From Ferrimonas sp. YFM (GTDB lineage Bacteria; Pseudomonadota; Gammaproteobacteria; Enterobacterales; Shewanellaceae): a DNA stretch of 64,000 bases. The position numbers and the translations under genes were made by a program. The stretch is from the NCBI RefSeq assembly GCF_030296015.1, contig NZ_AP027368.1:3520839-3584838 (forward strand), written 5' to 3'. Positions 8,300 to 19,351 of the stretch are shown piece by piece (the stretch's first letter is position 1; the number at the start of each line of letters is the position of its first letter). The notes beneath the pieces are model-generated. The model had not been told where the DNA came from. It saw only the letters and a program-made list of their open reading frames with translations, and made no database searches.

Positions 8300-10648
8300 T
8301 TAGGCCACAGATTCAAACCCTTCCGGTGGATTTTCCAGGGCCAAGCTCAAAACTTCATCAATCCATTGGACCGGATGGATGGCCAAATCCTTCTTCACGT
8401 TATCCGGAATCTCCTCCAGATCCCGTGCATTCTCTTTTGGAATAAGCACAGTTTTGATGCCACCACGGTGTGCGGCCAGCAGTTTTTCCTTCAGGCCACC
8501 GATGGGCAGAACTTCACCCCTCAGGGTGATCTCACCTGTCATGGCCACGTCGGCGCGCACCGGATTGCCGGTCAAACTGGAGACCAGAGAGGTGCACATG
8601 GCGATACCCGCAGAGGGACCGTCTTTCGGGGTTGCCCCCTCAGGCACGTGCACATGGATGTCCCGCTTCTCATAGAAGTCCGGATTGATGCGCAGCTTCT
8701 CGGCACGGGAGCGCACCACGGTCATCGCCGCCTGGATAGACTCCTGCATCACATCCCCAAGGGAGCCGGTGTAGGTGAGCTTGCCCTTACCGGCCACTGA
8801 GGTGGCTTCGATGGTCAGCAGATCGCCGCCCACCTCGGTCCAGGCCAGGCCAACCACCTGTCCCACCTGATTGTTCTCTTCCGCCTTGCCATAATCAAAG
8901 CGCTGAACACCCAGGAAGTCTTTGAGGTTGTCGCCATTGACGGTTACCGACTTCTGCGACTTGTCCAACAGCAGCTGCTTCACCGCCTTGCGACAGATCT
9001 TGGAGATCTCCCGCTCCAGGCTACGCACGCCGGCCTCCCGGGTGTAGTAGCGGATGATGCCGATGATGGCGTCATCTTCTACGGTCACCTCACCAGGCTT
9101 GAGGCCATTGCGCTTGATCTGCTTGGAAAGCAGGTGCTGCTTGGCAATGTTGAGCTTCTCATCCTCGGTGTAACCGGACAGACGAATCACCTCCATCCTG
9201 TCCAGCAGAGGACCGGGGATGTTCATGGAGTTGGAGGTGGCCACAAACATCACGTCGGACAGGTCGTAATCCACTTCCAGGTAGTGATCGTTGAAGGCGT
9301 TGTTCTGCTCAGGATCCAGCACCTCCAGCAGCGCCGACGCCGGGTCACCGCGCATGTCGGAGCTCATCTTGTCGATCTCGTCCAGCAGGAACAGCGGGTT
9401 GCGCACTTCGACCTTGGCCATCTTCTGGATCAGCTTGCCGGGCAGCGAGCCGATGTAGGTACGACGGTGACCGCGGATCTCCGCTTCATCACGCACCCCA
9501 CCCAGGGCCATACGCACGTACTTACGGCCGGTGGCCCGGGCGATGGATTGACCCAGAGAGGTCTTACCCACCCCTGGAGGCCCCACCAGGCAAAGGATAG
9601 GCCCTTTCAGCTGTCTGACCCTGGATTGCACCGCCAGGTACTCCAGGATCCGCTCTTTCACCTTCTCCAGACCATAGTGGTCCGCATCCAGCACGTCCTG
9701 GGCCCGGGCGATGTCCTTCTTCACCTTGCTGCGCTTGGTCCAGGGCACGCTCACCATCCAGTCGATGTAGCTGCGCACCACGGTGGCCTCGGCAGACATG
9801 GGGGACATCATCTTCAGCTTGTTCAGTTCGGCTTCCGCCTTCTCCTGAGCTTCCTGAGGCATACCCGCCTCGGCAATCTTCTTGGAGAGGGCTTCGAACT
9901 CATCGGGCACGTCATCCAGCTCACCGAGTTCTTTCTGAATCGCCTTCATCTGCTCATTCAGATAGTACTCGCGCTGGCTCTTCTCCATCTGTTTCTTGAC
10001 GCGGGAGCGGATCTTCTTCTCCACCTGGAGAATGTCGATCTCCGACTCCATCATCGCCATCAGGTACTCGAGGCGCTCGGCGACGTTGTCCATCTCCAGG
10101 ACCGCCTGCTTCTCCTCCAGCTTCAGCGGCATGTGGGCAGCCATGGTGTCTGCCAGACGCGCCGCTTCATCGATGCCGTTGAGGGAGGTGAGCACCTCGG
10201 GGGGAATCTTCTTGTTGAGTTTGATGTAGCCTTCAAACTGACCGATGGCGGTGCGCACCAGCACCTCCTCCTCGCGCTCCTCCATCCGCTCTGTTTCCAC
10301 AAAGCGAGCGTCGGCCACCAGGAAGGGTTCCTCATCGGTAAACTGCTCGATTCGAGCACGTTGACTGCCCTCGACCAGCACCTTGACGGTACCGTCGGGC
10401 AGTTTCAGCAGCTGCAGAATCGACGCCACAGTACCAAGCTGGTAGACATCATCAACTGAGGGGTCGTCCTGCTCAGCCTCCTTCTGGGCGACCAGCAGGA
10501 CCTGCTTGTCCTGCTCCATGGCCGCTTCGAGGCAGTTGATCGACTTCTGCCGGCCAACAAACAGGGGGATCACCATATGGGGGTAGACCACCACATCCCG
10601 TAATGGCAAAACCGGGATCTGGACGAGGTCGGAGCGCTCTATTGTCAT
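8300..10648 (-). CDS. lon: ATP-dependent protease Lon
   Basis: A homohexameric AAA+ serine protease of the cytoplasm that degrades misfolded and short-lived regulatory proteins. Length 782 aa, full length. An N-terminal substrate-binding LON domain ([15 protein letters not shown]), a coiled-coil middle region, Walker A GPPGVGKT (around 355), Walker [10 protein letters not shown], and the C-terminal protease domain with the Ser-Lys dyad (Ser in DGPSAGIAM near 678, Lys in [14 protein letters not shown] near 721). It follows clpX on the same strand but has a heat-shock type promoter and separate terminators. Confidence 0.98.
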   Translation of the reverse strand: MTIERSDLVQIPVLPLRDVVVYPHMVIPLFVGRQKSINCLEAAMEQDKQVLLVAQKEAEQDDPSVDDVYQLGTVASILQLLKLPDGTVKVLVEGSQRARIEQFTDEEPFLVADARFVETERMEEREEEVLVRTAIGQFEGYIKLNKKIPPEVLTSLNGIDEAARLADTMAAHMPLKLEEKQAVLEMDNVAERLEYLMAMMESEIDILQVEKKIRSRVKKQMEKSQREYYLNEQMKAIQKELGELDDVPDEFEALSKKIAEAGMPQEAQEKAEAELNKLKMMSPMSAEATVVRSYIDWMVSVPWTKRSKVKKDIARAQDVLDADHYGLEKVKERILEYLAVQSRVRQLKGPILCLVGPPGVGKTSLGQSIARATGRKYVRMALGGVRDEAEIRGHRRTYIGSLPGKLIQKMAKVEVRNPLFLLDEIDKMSSDMRGDPASALLEVLDPEQNNAFNDHYLEVDYDLSDVMFVATSNSMNIPGPLLDRMEVIRLSGYTEDEKLNIAKQHLLSKQIKRNGLKPGEVTVEDDAIIGIIRYYTREAGVRSLEREISKICRKAVKQLLLDKSQKSVTVNGDNLKDFLGVQRFDYGKAEENNQVGQVVGLAWTEVGGDLLTIEATSVAGKGKLTYTGSLGDVMQESIQAAMTVVRSRAEKLRINPDFYEKRDIHVHVPEGATPKDGPSAGIAMCTSLVSSLTGNPVRADVAMTGEITLRGEVLPIGGLKEKLLAAHRGGIKTVLIPKENARDLEEIPDNVKKDLAIHPVQWIDEVLSLALENPPEGFESVA

Positions 10649-10706
10649 GGCTCTATTCCATTTCAGCTACCGGCCTGCTCCAAACGCAGGCCATCCGTAA
10701 TTCAGT

Positions 10707-10733
10707 ATATGGGGGCATTTCTGACAGTTTCAA
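10707..10733 (-). promoter_or_regulatory. RpoH (sigma-32) heat-shock promoter of lon
   Basis: Minus strand: TTGAAA (10733-10728), a 13-bp spacer, and CCCCATAT (10714-10707), close to the sigma-32 consensus CTTGAAA-N13-CCCCATNT. It lies about 60 bp upstream of lon and downstream of the clpX terminator. Confidence 0.8.
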
Positions 10734-10756
10734 TTGTTTATTTGAATTCGAACCAA

Positions 10757-10788
10757 TAAAAAAGGAGCCAAATAGGCTCCTTTTTTCA
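10757..10788 (-). terminator. Rho-independent terminator of clpX
   Basis: AAGGAGCC-AAATA-GGCTCCTT stem with A/T runs on both sides, between clpX and lon. Confidence 0.9.
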
Positions 10789-10802
10789 ACACACTAGCGA
10801 AA

Positions 10803-12083
10803 TCACTCTGATGAAGCCGCCTGGGCATCCGAGCCATCGTAGATAAGGATGGGATCGGACTCCCCCTTAATCACAGACTCGTCGATCACCACCTTGCTGA
10901 CGTTCTCCGCAGAGGGGAGATCGTACATGGTATCCAGCAGCACCCCTTCCACGATGGAGCGCAGACCGCGAGCACCGGTCTTGCGGGCCATCGCTTTCTT
11001 GGCAATGGCACGCAGGGCGTCGTCACGGAACTCCAGACCCACGTCTTCCAGGGCAAACAGGGCGCCATACTGCTTGGTCAGCGAGTTCTTCGGCTCCTGA
11101 AGAATCTCAATCAGAGCGGCCTCGTCCAGTTCACCGAGAGTCGCCACCACGGGCAGACGACCGATGAACTCAGGGATCAGGCCGTATTTCACCAGATCCT
11201 CAGGCTCCACCTGCTGGAAGGTTTCGGTCAGAGACTGGTTGTCGTTCTTTCCGCGAACCTCGGCACCAAAACCGATGCCGGTGCCGGTCAGAGCACGCTG
11301 CTCAATCACCTTGTCCAGGCCGGCGAAGGCGCCGCCACAGATAAACAGGATCTTGGAGGTGTCCACCTGCAGGAACTCCTGCTGGGGATGCTTGCGGCCA
11401 CCCTGAGGCGGCACCGCGGCAACGGTGCCTTCAATCAGCTTCAGCAGCGCCTGCTGCACACCCTCACCGGACACATCTCGGGTGATGGAGGGGTTGTCAG
11501 ACTTACGGGAGATCTTGTCAATCTCATCGATGTAGACAATGCCGCGCTGCGCCTTCTCTACATCATAATCGCACTTCTGCAGCAGCTTCTGGATGATGTT
11601 CTCCACATCCTCACCCACATAACCGGCTTCGGTCAGGGTGGTGGCGTCTGCCATGGTGAAGGGCACGTCCAGGAAGCGGGCCAGGGTTTCGGCCAGCAAG
11701 GTCTTACCTGAGCCGGTAGGACCGATCAGCAGGATGTTGCTCTTGCCCAGTTCCACTTCGGCGTTATCGCCGCCGTGGCGCAGGCGCTTGTAGTGGTTGT
11801 ATACCGCCACCGCCAGCACCTTCTTCGCCTGGCCCTGACCAATCACATAGTCGTCCAGGTGAGAGCGGATCTCGTGAGGAGTGGGCAGGCGATCACTGTC
11901 CCGCTTGGGCACCAGCTCCTTGACCTCTTCACGAATGATGTCGTTACAGAGATCCACACACTCATCACAGATATAAACAGAAGGACCGGCAATCAGCTTG
12001 CGTACTTCGTGCTGGCTCTTTCCGCAGAAGGAGCAGTACAGCAGCTTGCTGTTTTCGCCATCGCCCTTGGAGATATCACTCAT
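10803..12083 (-). CDS. clpX: ClpXP ATPase subunit ClpX
   Basis: A hexameric AAA+ unfoldase that recognises tagged substrates and feeds them into ClpP. Length 426 aa. An N-terminal zinc-binding domain with CSFC and CDECVDLC, Walker A GPTGSGKT (around 120), Walker [10 protein letters not shown], and the ClpP-docking loop IGF in [10 protein letters not shown]. It lies 72 nt downstream of clpP on the same strand, in the standard clpP-clpX order, and ends at its own terminator. Confidence 0.98.
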   Translation of the reverse strand: MSDISKGDGENSKLLYCSFCGKSQHEVRKLIAGPSVYICDECVDLCNDIIREEVKELVPKRDSDRLPTPHEIRSHLDDYVIGQGQAKKVLAVAVYNHYKRLRHGGDNAEVELGKSNILLIGPTGSGKTLLAETLARFLDVPFTMADATTLTEAGYVGEDVENIIQKLLQKCDYDVEKAQRGIVYIDEIDKISRKSDNPSITRDVSGEGVQQALLKLIEGTVAAVPPQGGRKHPQQEFLQVDTSKILFICGGAFAGLDKVIEQRALTGTGIGFGAEVRGKNDNQSLTETFQQVEPEDLVKYGLIPEFIGRLPVVATLGELDEAALIEILQEPKNSLTKQYGALFALEDVGLEFRDDALRAIAKKAMARKTGARGLRSIVEGVLLDTMYDLPSAENVSKVVIDESVIKGESDPILIYDGSDAQAASSE

Positions 12084-12155
12084 TCAGCTACCTCATCGCT
12101 GTGCCCGCCGAAGGGAAAGTCCACCTTAGTGTACGTCACCTCCGGCTGCTTTGCT

Positions 12156-12773
12156 TTACTCTGCGCCGCGCTTGGTCAGTACGGAATCGACCAGTCCGTA
12201 CTCGACGGCTTCGTTGGCACTCATGAAGTTATCCCGGTCGGTATCACGCTCGATGACCTCAAGAGGCTGACCGGTGTGCTCAGCCAACAGGCTGTTCAGT
12301 TTTTGTTTGATGCCGATGATCTCCTGGGCATGGATGGCTATGTCGGACGCTTGGCCCTGGAAGCCGCCCAGAGGCTGGTGGATCATCACCCGGGAGTTGG
12401 GCAGTACATGTCGCTTGCCCTTGGCCCCGCCGGCCAGCAGGAAGGCACCCATGGACGCGGCCTGCCCCATGCACACTGTGCTGACGTCAGGCTTGATGAA
12501 CTGCATGGTGTCATAGATGGACATACCTGCAGTCACCGACCCACCGGGAGAGTTGATGTACAGATAGATGTCCTTGTCCGGGTTTTCGGACTCCAGGAAC
12601 AGCAGTTGCGCCACCACCAGGTTGGCCATGTGATCTTCTACCGGACCGGTAAGAAAGATCACACGCTCCTTCAGCAGGCGCGAATAGATGTCGTATGAAC
12701 GTTCACCCTTGGCGGTCTGCTCAACCACCATAGGGACCAAAGCGTTGAGAGGAGATTCGAGCAAATGCTGCAT
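12156..12773 (-). CDS. clpP: ATP-dependent Clp protease proteolytic subunit
   Basis: A tetradecameric serine peptidase working with ClpX. The catalytic triad is visible: Ser in [11 protein letters not shown], His in [11 protein letters not shown], and Asp in [12 protein letters not shown] place the start at ATG 12773 ([15 protein letters not shown], 205 aa), matching the family's short variable N-terminus and preceded by AGGA/GGA; an ATG 11 codons upstream (12806) is possible but extends past known homologues. Downstream of tig, upstream of clpX. Confidence 0.96.
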   Translation of the reverse strand: MQHLLESPLNALVPMVVEQTAKGERSYDIYSRLLKERVIFLTGPVEDHMANLVVAQLLFLESENPDKDIYLYINSPGGSVTAGMSIYDTMQFIKPDVSTVCMGQAASMGAFLLAGGAKGKRHVLPNSRVMIHQPLGGFQGQASDIAIHAQEIIGIKQKLNSLLAEHTGQPLEVIERDTDRDNFMSANEAVEYGLVDSVLTKRGAE

Positions 12774-12829
12774 ATTCAATCCGTTTCCTAACAAAATGGC
12801 TCGCATGAGAACAACCCCATACGAGCCAT

Positions 12830-12858
12830 AATATGATCGGCCACAGGGGCCAAGTCAA
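12830..12858 (-). promoter_or_regulatory. Candidate sigma-70 promoter of clpPX
   Basis: Minus strand: TTGACT (12858-12853), a 17-bp spacer, and CATATT (12835-12830), between the tig stop and the clpP start. The -10 is only a partial match. Confidence 0.45.
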
Positions 12859-12864
12859 ATCAAC

Positions 12865-14175
12865 TTAGGCAGCAGGCTGCTGTTGATTCATGAACTCTTG
12901 GAAGTTCACTTCCTTCTCAGAAACTTTAGCATCAGCCATCAGAGCTTCTACAGCCTGCTCTTCCAGGGCAACGTTGCGCATGTTCTGCATCATTTCCTGG
13001 TTGTTGTTGTAGTACTCAACAACTTCCTTAGGATCTTCGTAAGCGGAGGCCATGGACTCGATCAGAGCGGTCACGCGCTCCTCTTCCACTTTCAGCTCTT
13101 TCTGCTTGATCACTTCACCCAGCAGCAGACCGATGCGAACGCGGCGCTCGGCTTGCTCGGTGAACAGCTCAGCAGGCAGCTCAGGCATGTTGTTGCCCTG
13201 CATGCCGCCGAAGCGCTGCATGGCTTGCTGACGCAGAACGTTGATCTCACCTTCAACCAGAGGCTTAGGCACGTCGATCTCGTTGGCCTTCAGCAGACCG
13301 TCCAGAGCTTGCTCCTTCACCTTGGCTTTCAGGGCCTGGCTCAGCTCGCGCTCCATGTTCTTGCGGATCTCTGCTTTCAGAGCGTCCATACCACCTTCGG
13401 TGATGCCGAACTTGGTTACGAACTCATCGTTCAGCTCAGGCAGAACCTGGGCTTCAACGGAGTGCAGCTTGATGGCGAACTGAGCGGCTTTGCCCTTCAG
13501 GTTCTCGGCGTGGTACTCCTCAGGGAAGGTCACGTCGATGGTGAACTCGTCACCGGCTTTCTTGCCCATCAGGCCGTCTTCGAAGCCAGGGATCATGCGG
13601 CCGGAGCCCAGAACCAGCTCGAAACCTTCGGACTTGCCGCCGTCGAAGGCTTCGCCGTCGATGGAACCTTCAAAGTCCAGCTTGACCTTGTCGTCGTTGG
13701 CCGCTTCGCGCTCAACGGCGTCGAAAGTAGCGTGCTGCTTACGCAGGGTCTCGATCATGTTGTCTACGTCGGCATCAGTCACGTCGCAAACAGGCTTCTC
13801 GATTTCGATGTCGTTCAGGCCAGCCAGCTCAACCTCTGGGTAGACTTCGAACAGGGCGTTGAACTGCAGGTCTTCACCTTCGTTGTCAGCAACAACCTCG
13901 AAACGAGGGGCGCCGGCAGGGTTCAGCTTCTGCTCAACGATGGCTTCGAAGAACTTCTGCTGCATCAGCTCACCCAGGGTCTCCTGACGGATGGCAGCGC
14001 CGTAGCGCTTCTTGAATACAGACACAGGCACTTTACCGGGACGGAAACCGTCCAGACGTACGCGCTTGGCTTCGGCCTTCATCTTCTCAGTTACTTTAGG
14101 CTCGAATTCGGCGCTCTCAACGGTAATGGTCAGGCGGCGCTCCAGGCCTTCCAGGGTTTCAAAAGAAACTTGCAT
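12865..14175 (-). CDS. tig: Trigger factor (ribosome-associated chaperone)
   Basis: Binds the ribosome exit tunnel through L23 and shelters nascent chains; it also has peptidyl-prolyl isomerase activity. Length 436 aa, full length. The ribosome-docking GFRPGKVP motif is near residue 45, a FKBP-type domain is around 150-245 ([18 protein letters not shown]), and a helical C-terminal chaperone domain ends in a Gln/Pro/Ala tail. First gene of the tig-clpP-clpX stretch. Confidence 0.98.
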   Translation of the reverse strand: MQVSFETLEGLERRLTITVESAEFEPKVTEKMKAEAKRVRLDGFRPGKVPVSVFKKRYGAAIRQETLGELMQQKFFEAIVEQKLNPAGAPRFEVVADNEGEDLQFNALFEVYPEVELAGLNDIEIEKPVCDVTDADVDNMIETLRKQHATFDAVEREAANDDKVKLDFEGSIDGEAFDGGKSEGFELVLGSGRMIPGFEDGLMGKKAGDEFTIDVTFPEEYHAENLKGKAAQFAIKLHSVEAQVLPELNDEFVTKFGITEGGMDALKAEIRKNMERELSQALKAKVKEQALDGLLKANEIDVPKPLVEGEINVLRQQAMQRFGGMQGNNMPELPAELFTEQAERRVRIGLLLGEVIKQKELKVEEERVTALIESMASAYEDPKEVVEYYNNNQEMMQNMRNVALEEQAVEALMADAKVSEKEVNFQEFMNQQQPAA

Positions 14176-14583
14176 TAGGTTACCTCAAGTACTCGTGTTC
14201 TTTGTGGCCGGTCGTTTATCCCGACCGGCGAAAAATCGTGGCGCGGCCCTATTTCCAAACCGCGCAATTCAGGTGTGAATCAACGACTTTAGACCTCGAA
14301 GCCCGATGCGTGTCATGGCTCCAAAATCGGCCGAGGTTTCCCGTCGGCGCCTGTCACATCCTGCCTAAGCCAATAGTAGGACGCGCCATTATAGCCATAG
14401 GTCTATGCGGAGTCGAGACAGCATTGTCAATGGCTGGAGAAGATTTTCGTCAGCTCACTGTTTAACGCGCTTTTCCGGGCAAATTCTGAGGCAGATCAAT
14501 AGCAGGGCCGGGCTCGGTGGCACTCCCAGGCCCCAGCAACCACACTTAGGGTAAGACACTGTCCATGCCGGGGGAGGAGGTCC
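14176..14583. other. Intergenic region between divergent tig and a small plus-strand gene
   Basis: 408 bp without a supported gene. It holds the likely tig promoter at 14388-14416. On the plus side only the Shine-Dalgarno of the following gene is clear; no plus-strand promoter of good quality was found. Confidence 0.6.
14388..14416 (-). promoter_or_regulatory. Candidate sigma-70 promoter of tig
   Basis: Minus strand: TCGACT (14416-14411), a 17-bp spacer, and a perfect TATAAT (14393-14388). A TTGACA lies further upstream (14430-14425), but its 31-bp distance is too long for the same -10. It would give a leader of about 200 nt. Confidence 0.5.
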
Positions 14584-14877
14584 ATGCGAGCCCAATACTG
14601 CCACATCGGCAATCAGATGATTGAAGTCGCGGTCATCGACGACGTAATGACCATAAAAGGCCACGGCAGTCTGTCCGACGTCACGGTGGACATTCCCTAT
14701 GCCGAAGCGCTCGAGGCAGCCAAAGCCTATGTGGAGCAACATGGAGGTGACCTGCCCCAACTGTATCGGGCCGGCTGGATGGCGGAGGAAAACCGCTACG
14801 AAGAGAAAGGGATCTACTCCAGCAACCCTGACCTTCAGGTCTGGCAGGACCGCAAAGCCACAGAGCAAACGAAATAG
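14584..14877 (+). CDS. Small protein of unknown function (97 aa)
   Basis: A 97-residue frame starting at ATG 14584 with a very strong GGAGGAGG immediately upstream and a rho-independent terminator 30 nt after the stop. The sequence is acidic and soluble-looking, with alternating strand/helix character (MIEVAVIDDVMTIKGHG, then PYAEALEAAKAYVEQHGGD). No known motif was recognised. The ribosome binding site and terminator make it a credible gene; no function is proposed. Confidence 0.65.
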   Translation: MRAQYCHIGNQMIEVAVIDDVMTIKGHGSLSDVTVDIPYAEALEAAKAYVEQHGGDLPQLYRAGWMAEENRYEEKGIYSSNPDLQVWQDRKATEQTK

Positions 14878-14906
14878 CCCGCAGGAACAAGCACCGTTCT
14901 TAAACG

Positions 14907-14937
14907 AAAAAAGCCCCTGAAAATCAGGGGCTTTTTT
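14907..14937. terminator. Bidirectional rho-independent terminator
   Basis: AAGCCCCTGA-AAA-TCAGGGGCTT stem flanked by A- and T-runs. It can end both the 97-aa gene and the convergent tRNA array. Confidence 0.9.
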
Positions 14938-14945
14938 CTGAATGA

Positions 14946-15022
14946 TGGGGTGGCTGATGGGATTTGAACCCACGACAACCGGAATCACAATCCGGGACTC
15001 TACCAACTGAGCTACAGCCACC
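14946..15022 (-). tRNA. tRNA-His (GTG)
   Basis: 77 nt with encoded CCA. Anticodon GTG, and the extra 5' G that pairs with C73, a hallmark of tRNA-His, is encoded. Last in the Pro-Arg-His array. Confidence 0.97.
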
Positions 15023-15029
15023 ACTGTTA

Positions 15030-15106
15030 TGGCGCACCCGGCAGGATTCGAACCTGCGACCAGCTGCTTAGAAGGCAGCTGCTCTATCCAACTGAGCTAC
15101 GGGCGC
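15030..15106 (-). tRNA. tRNA-Arg (TCT)
   Basis: 77 nt with CCA; acceptor GCGCCCG, anticodon loop CTTCTAA giving TCT, T-loop GGTTCGAATCC. Only 7 nt separate it from tRNA-His. Confidence 0.97.
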
Positions 15107-15170
15107 AAGAAAATGACCTATCCGGTGCATTTTTTGAGAAATCGGCAAACCAGCCAACAACTCCAAAAAG

Positions 15171-15247
<77 letters not shown>

Positions 15248-15288
15248 ACTGTTTGTTGTGTCGGGTTACCCCTCGACAACGGGGGCGA

Positions 15289-15317
15289 ATATTAGCGGCG
15301 GTGGCTTCCAAGGTCAA
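15289..15317 (-). promoter_or_regulatory. Sigma-70 promoter of the tRNA-Pro/Arg/His array
   Basis: Minus strand: TTGACC (15317-15312), a 17-bp spacer, TAATAT (15294-15289), then a GC-rich discriminator (TCGCCCCCG), as is typical of stringently controlled stable-RNA promoters. Confidence 0.8.
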
Positions 15318-15452
15318 ACACTTTTTTATGCATCCATTTCCAATTGGACAATCCCTGTACTCCAACCACACTAATTTCATGACACAGCGCACTTTAGCTG
15401 GCAAAATGCGCAGCGGCGTCAACCTATTCAGCTACATAGGAAGTCTGTAGAG

Positions 15453-16307
15453 ATGACAGCAACACTAATAGACGGCAAAGCCATTGCCGCGTCCGTTCGT
15501 CAGAACATCGCCTCACAAGTTCAATCCCGTACCCAACAGGGCCTGCGCGCCCCCGGACTGGCCGTTATCCTGGTCGGCAGCGACCCCGCTTCCCAGGTCT
15601 ATGTCGGCAACAAGCGCAAAGCCTGCGAGCAGGTGGGCTTCGTCTCCCGAAGCTTCGACCTGCCCGCCGATACCACGCAAGCCGACCTGCTGGCTCAAAT
15701 TGACCTCCTCAATAACGACCCCAGCATCGACGGCATTCTGGTGCAGCTTCCCCTGCCCGAACACATCGACAGTGCCACCGTCATCGAGCGCATTCGCCCC
15801 GATAAGGATGTGGACGGCTTTCACCCCTATAACGTTGGCCGCCTGGCCCAGCGCATCCCGGTGCTGCGCCCCTGTACCCCTCTGGGGATCACCCACCTCA
15901 TCGAGTCCACCGGCGTGAAAACCCACGGCCTGCATGCGGTGATCGTTGGCGCCTCCAACATCGTCGGCCGCCCCATGACCCTGGAACTGCTGCTCGGTGG
16001 TTGCACCACCACCACCTGTCACAGATTCACCAAGGACCTGCGCCACCATGTGGAGCAGGCGGATCTGCTGGTGGTGGCCGTGGGCAAGCCCAACTTCATT
16101 CCCGGCGAGTGGATCAAGCCCGGTGCCATCGTCATCGATGTCGGCATCAACCGCCTGGAGGATGGTCGTCTGGTCGGAGACGTGGAGTTCGATGCGGCCA
16201 AAGAGCGCGCCGGACACATCACCCCGGTGCCTGGTGGCGTGGGCCCCATGACCATCGCCTGCCTGCTGCAAAACACCCTGTTTGCCTGCGAGCAGTACCA
16301 CAGCTAG
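15453..16307 (+). CDS. folD: Bifunctional methylenetetrahydrofolate dehydrogenase / cyclohydrolase
   Basis: Interconverts 5,10-methylene-THF and 10-formyl-THF using NADP, supplying one-carbon units for purines and formyl-Met-tRNA. 284 aa, full length. Visible family motifs: [14 protein letters not shown] (with the catalytic Lys region), [14 protein letters not shown], the nucleotide-binding [10 protein letters not shown], and [18 protein letters not shown] 15453 is preceded by a purine-rich stretch. Monocistronic with a terminator; convergent with cysS. Confidence 0.98.
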   Translation: MTATLIDGKAIAASVRQNIASQVQSRTQQGLRAPGLAVILVGSDPASQVYVGNKRKACEQVGFVSRSFDLPADTTQADLLAQIDLLNNDPSIDGILVQLPLPEHIDSATVIERIRPDKDVDGFHPYNVGRLAQRIPVLRPCTPLGITHLIESTGVKTHGLHAVIVGASNIVGRPMTLELLLGGCTTTTCHRFTKDLRHHVEQADLLVVAVGKPNFIPGEWIKPGAIVIDVGINRLEDGRLVGDVEFDAAKERAGHITPVPGGVGPMTIACLLQNTLFACEQYHS

Positions 16308-16332
16308 GCCGCTCTGGTTTAGACCACCCAAC

Positions 16333-16362
16333 AAAAAAGCCCGCAAATGCGGGCTTTTCTTT
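16333..16362. terminator. Bidirectional terminator between folD and cysS
   Basis: AAGCCCGCA-AAT-GCGGGCTT type stem flanked by an A-run and a T-rich run between two convergent stops. Confidence 0.9.
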
Positions 16363-16374
16363 TCCAGGCAGGCG

Positions 16375-17748
16375 TTACTTGCGGCGCCAGGTGGTGCCGC
16401 CGGCACCATCTTCCAGCACAATGCCCATGGCGGTCAGGGCATCCCGGGCTTCGTCGGCCTTACCCCAGTCCTTAGCGGCACGGGCATCGTTGCGCTGCTT
16501 GATCAGAGCTTCGATGGTCGCCACCTCATCCTCATCACCGCCCCCTTGCAGGAACTGCTCCGGTTGCTGCTGCAAAATGCCCAGCACCTCGCCAATCCCC
16601 TTCAGGGTCGCCGCCAGATCTGCGGCCAGCTCAGGGTTGTTCTCTTTGGCGATGTTGAGCTCACGGGCCAAGTCAAACAGCACGGATACCGCTTCAGGCG
16701 TATTGAGGTCGTCGTTCATCGCCTCGCGGAAGGTGGTCAGATAGCTCTCCAACACCTGCCCGTCCTCCGGGGCGCCACGCAGGGCTGTATAGAGTCGCTC
16801 CATGGCGGCGTGCGCCTGGTCCAGATTCTCTTCGGAATAGTTCAGCTGGCTGCGGTAGTGACTGGAGAGCAGGAAGTAGCGCACCGACTCACCCTGATAC
16901 ACCTTCAGCACATCCCGGATGGTGAAGAAGTTACCCAGAGATTTGGACATCTTCTCCTTGTTCACCTGAACCATGCCGGAGTGCATCCAGTAGTTCACAT
17001 AGTTGTTGTCGTTGGCGCAGCAGCTCTGAGCCACCTCATTCTCATGGTGAGGGAACATCAGGTCCGAACCACCGCCATGGATGTCAAACACCTTGCCCAG
17101 GTGCTTCTCGTTCATGGCAGAACACTCAATGTGCCAGCCAGGGCGGCCTTTGCCCCATGGGGAATCCCAGGAGGGCTCACCGGGTTTGGCGCTCTTCCAC
17201 AGGGCAAAGTCCATGGGGTTGCGCTTGGCCTCCTCCACGTCCACCCGGGCACCAGCCTGCAGCTGCTCCAGATCCTGCTTGGAGAGTTTGCCGTACTCGC
17301 CGAAGGTGTTCACCTCAAACCAGACATCACCATTGTCAGAGACATAGGCATGCTCCTTGTCCACCAGTCGCTGAATGATGTCGATGATCTCAGCCATGTG
17401 GCCGGTCACCGTTGGGGTGATGTCCGGACGCAGCAGGCCCAGGGCATCGAAGTCTTGGTACATCGCCTGGGTGAAACGCTCCACCAGGGCGTCGCAGCTC
17501 TCACCGTTTTCTGCGGCACGACGGATGATCTTGTCGTCGACGTCGGTGATGTTGCGGACGTAGTTTACCTCCATGCCCAGGGAGCGCAGGTAACGAACGG
17601 CGATATCGAACGCGACGTAGGTGCGACCGTGACCGATGTGACAGTAGTCATAGATGGTGACCCCACACACATACATGCCCACCTTGTTGGGGACGATAGG
17701 GGTAAAGGTCTCTTTCTGTCTGGTCAGCGTATTAAAAATCTTTAGCAT
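16375..17748 (-). CDS. cysS: Cysteinyl-tRNA synthetase
   Basis: Charges tRNA-Cys; a monomeric class I synthetase with a catalytic zinc. 457 aa, close to the usual ~460. The HIGH signature is in [17 protein letters not shown] in [12 protein letters not shown]. Zinc ligands are recognisable as Cys in YVCGVT, Cys in HIECSAM, and HHENE. Divergent from ppiB, as in many gammaproteobacteria. Confidence 0.98.
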   Translation of the reverse strand: MLKIFNTLTRQKETFTPIVPNKVGMYVCGVTIYDYCHIGHGRTYVAFDIAVRYLRSLGMEVNYVRNITDVDDKIIRRAAENGESCDALVERFTQAMYQDFDALGLLRPDITPTVTGHMAEIIDIIQRLVDKEHAYVSDNGDVWFEVNTFGEYGKLSKQDLEQLQAGARVDVEEAKRNPMDFALWKSAKPGEPSWDSPWGKGRPGWHIECSAMNEKHLGKVFDIHGGGSDLMFPHHENEVAQSCCANDNNYVNYWMHSGMVQVNKEKMSKSLGNFFTIRDVLKVYQGESVRYFLLSSHYRSQLNYSEENLDQAHAAMERLYTALRGAPEDGQVLESYLTTFREAMNDDLNTPEAVSVLFDLARELNIAKENNPELAADLAATLKGIGEVLGILQQQPEQFLQGGGDEDEVATIEALIKQRNDARAAKDWGKADEARDALTAMGIVLEDGAGGTTWRRK

Positions 17749-17914
17749 TGCACCGCTCGTTATACTGTTTGACGTTAAGCGAAAATCAAAGGCGATAGTT
17801 TATCACGACTTCACCTGCTGAAAACGGGCTTTTTGAGCCTGGGGGAACTACCCCTTTTCTCACACCTTTTGCTTAAGGTAAAATTTGTAAACCATTCATA
17901 ATGAGGTCCCTATT

Positions 17915-18409
17915 ATGGTGACACTGACCACCAACTTCGGCGATATCAAGCTGGAACTTTTTACCGACAAGGCCCCTAAAACCGTTGAGAACTTCCTGAA
18001 CTACGTGAAGCAGGGTTTCTACGACAACACCATCTTCCACCGCGTCATCGACGGCTTCATGGTTCAAGGTGGTGGTTTCACCGCAGACATGCAGCAAAAA
18101 CCAACCGGTGCCGGCGTTGAGAATGAAGCCAACAACGGCATCTCCAACAAGGTGGGCACCATCGCCATGGCCCGCACCCCAGATCCACACTCCGCCACTG
18201 CCCAGTTCTTCATCAACGTGAACGACAACACCTTCCTGGACTTCAAAAACGAGTCCATGCAGGGTTGGGGCTACTGCGTATTCGGCCAGGTGGTTGAAGG
18301 CATGGATGTGGTTGAGAAGATCAAGGCGGTAAAAACCGGCAACCACGGCATGCACCAGGACGTTCCCCTGGAATCTGTGGTTATCGAGAGCGCCAAGCTT
18401 GAAGACTGA
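17915..18409 (+). CDS. ppiB: Cytoplasmic peptidyl-prolyl cis-trans isomerase B (cyclophilin)
   Basis: A 164-aa single-domain cyclophilin without signal peptide. The active-site segment [13 protein letters not shown] with the catalytic Arg, GTIAMAR, and [10 protein letters not shown] are all present. ATG 17915 follows AATGAGG. Its last 11 nt overlap the proposed start of lpxH, suggesting translational coupling. Confidence 0.97.
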   Translation: MVTLTTNFGDIKLELFTDKAPKTVENFLNYVKQGFYDNTIFHRVIDGFMVQGGGFTADMQQKPTGAGVENEANNGISNKVGTIAMARTPDPHSATAQFFINVNDNTFLDFKNESMQGWGYCVFGQVVEGMDVVEKIKAVKTGNHGMHQDVPLESVVIESAKLED

Positions 18410-19157
18410 TAACCTTCAGAGGGTCGCCGTCGGCGGCCCTCGCACCCTGTTTATCGGCGACCTGCACCTGAGTGCCGAGCGTCCCGACATCACCCGGGCC
18501 TTCGCCCGCTTCCTCGACACCGAACTGCCCGGCGCCGACGCCCTCTATATCCTGGGTGATCTGTTCGAGGCCTGGATCGGGGATGACGACCTGACCCCCT
18601 TCAATCGCGACATCGCCGCCCTACTCCACCAGGCCAGCGCCCACGCGCCCATCTTCTACCTCCACGGCAATCGCGACTTCCTGGTGGGACCGGACTTTGC
18701 CAAGCGCGCCGGCATCACCCTGCTGCCTGAGGTGGAAACCCTAACCCTCTACGGCACCCCCACGGTGATCCTCCATGGTGACAGCCTGTGTACCGCCGAT
18801 CTGGAGTATCAGAAATTTCGCCGCCTCAGAAACCGCCCCTGGTTCCGGCTGCTGATGCTTTCCCTGCCCCTGCGCATGCGCCGTGCCCTGGCCCGTCGAG
18901 CCCGAGCACGCAGCAAGGCGGCCAATGCAGACAAGGACATGACCATCATGGACGTCACGCCTTCTGCCGTCGGCCACCTGCTCGATGCGACCCAGGCCCA
19001 GCGGATGATCCACGGTCACACCCACAGGCCCGCCATCCATCCCCTGTCCGGCAACCGCCAGCGAGTGGTGGTAGGAGACTGGTATCAGCAAGACAGCGTG
19101 CTGCTGGTGACTCCCGAGGAGTGCAAACTCTCCAGCCAGGCCCTGCCTAAATCTTAA
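18399..19157 (+). CDS. lpxH: UDP-2,3-diacylglucosamine hydrolase LpxH
   Basis: A metallophosphoesterase of lipid A synthesis that cleaves UDP-2,3-diacylglucosamine to lipid X and UMP at the inner membrane. Metal-binding motifs are in order: [22 protein letters not shown], and GHTHRP near the end. About 252 aa, slightly longer than the ~240 of E. coli. No ATG or GTG lies near the conserved [10 protein letters not shown] start; the only standard candidate is TTG 18399, inside the ppiB 3' end, so the start is uncertain. Confidence 0.93.
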   Translation: MKTDNLQRVAVGGPRTLFIGDLHLSAERPDITRAFARFLDTELPGADALYILGDLFEAWIGDDDLTPFNRDIAALLHQASAHAPIFYLHGNRDFLVGPDFAKRAGITLLPEVETLTLYGTPTVILHGDSLCTADLEYQKFRRLRNRPWFRLLMLSLPLRMRRALARRARARSKAANADKDMTIMDVTPSAVGHLLDATQAQRMIHGHTHRPAIHPLSGNRQRVVVGDWYQQDSVLLVTPEECKLSSQALPKS

Positions 19158-19247
19158 CCACCTGTAATCGCGAAGATTATTCTCAAGCTTTCCCCGTCCG
19201 GCTCGGCCTTGAGCCGGATAAAAGCGTGATCTTATTCAAACTTCTCC

Positions 19248-19275
19248 TTGACTCGCGCCCGGCAATCCCTAATAA
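19248..19275 (+). promoter_or_regulatory. Sigma-70 promoter of the Yip1-family gene
   Basis: TTGACT (19248-19253), a 16-bp spacer, and TAATAA (19270-19275), about 75 bp upstream of the ATG. A CCGGCTC/GAGCCGG hairpin (19198-19217) just upstream may mark the lpxH 3' end. Confidence 0.65.
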
Positions 19276-19351
19276 CTAGTCAGGAAGTAGTTGTATCGTC
19301 TGATGTTTCGACGACCATCATTGTTTGAGGTTCAAGCAGGGGATAATAACT

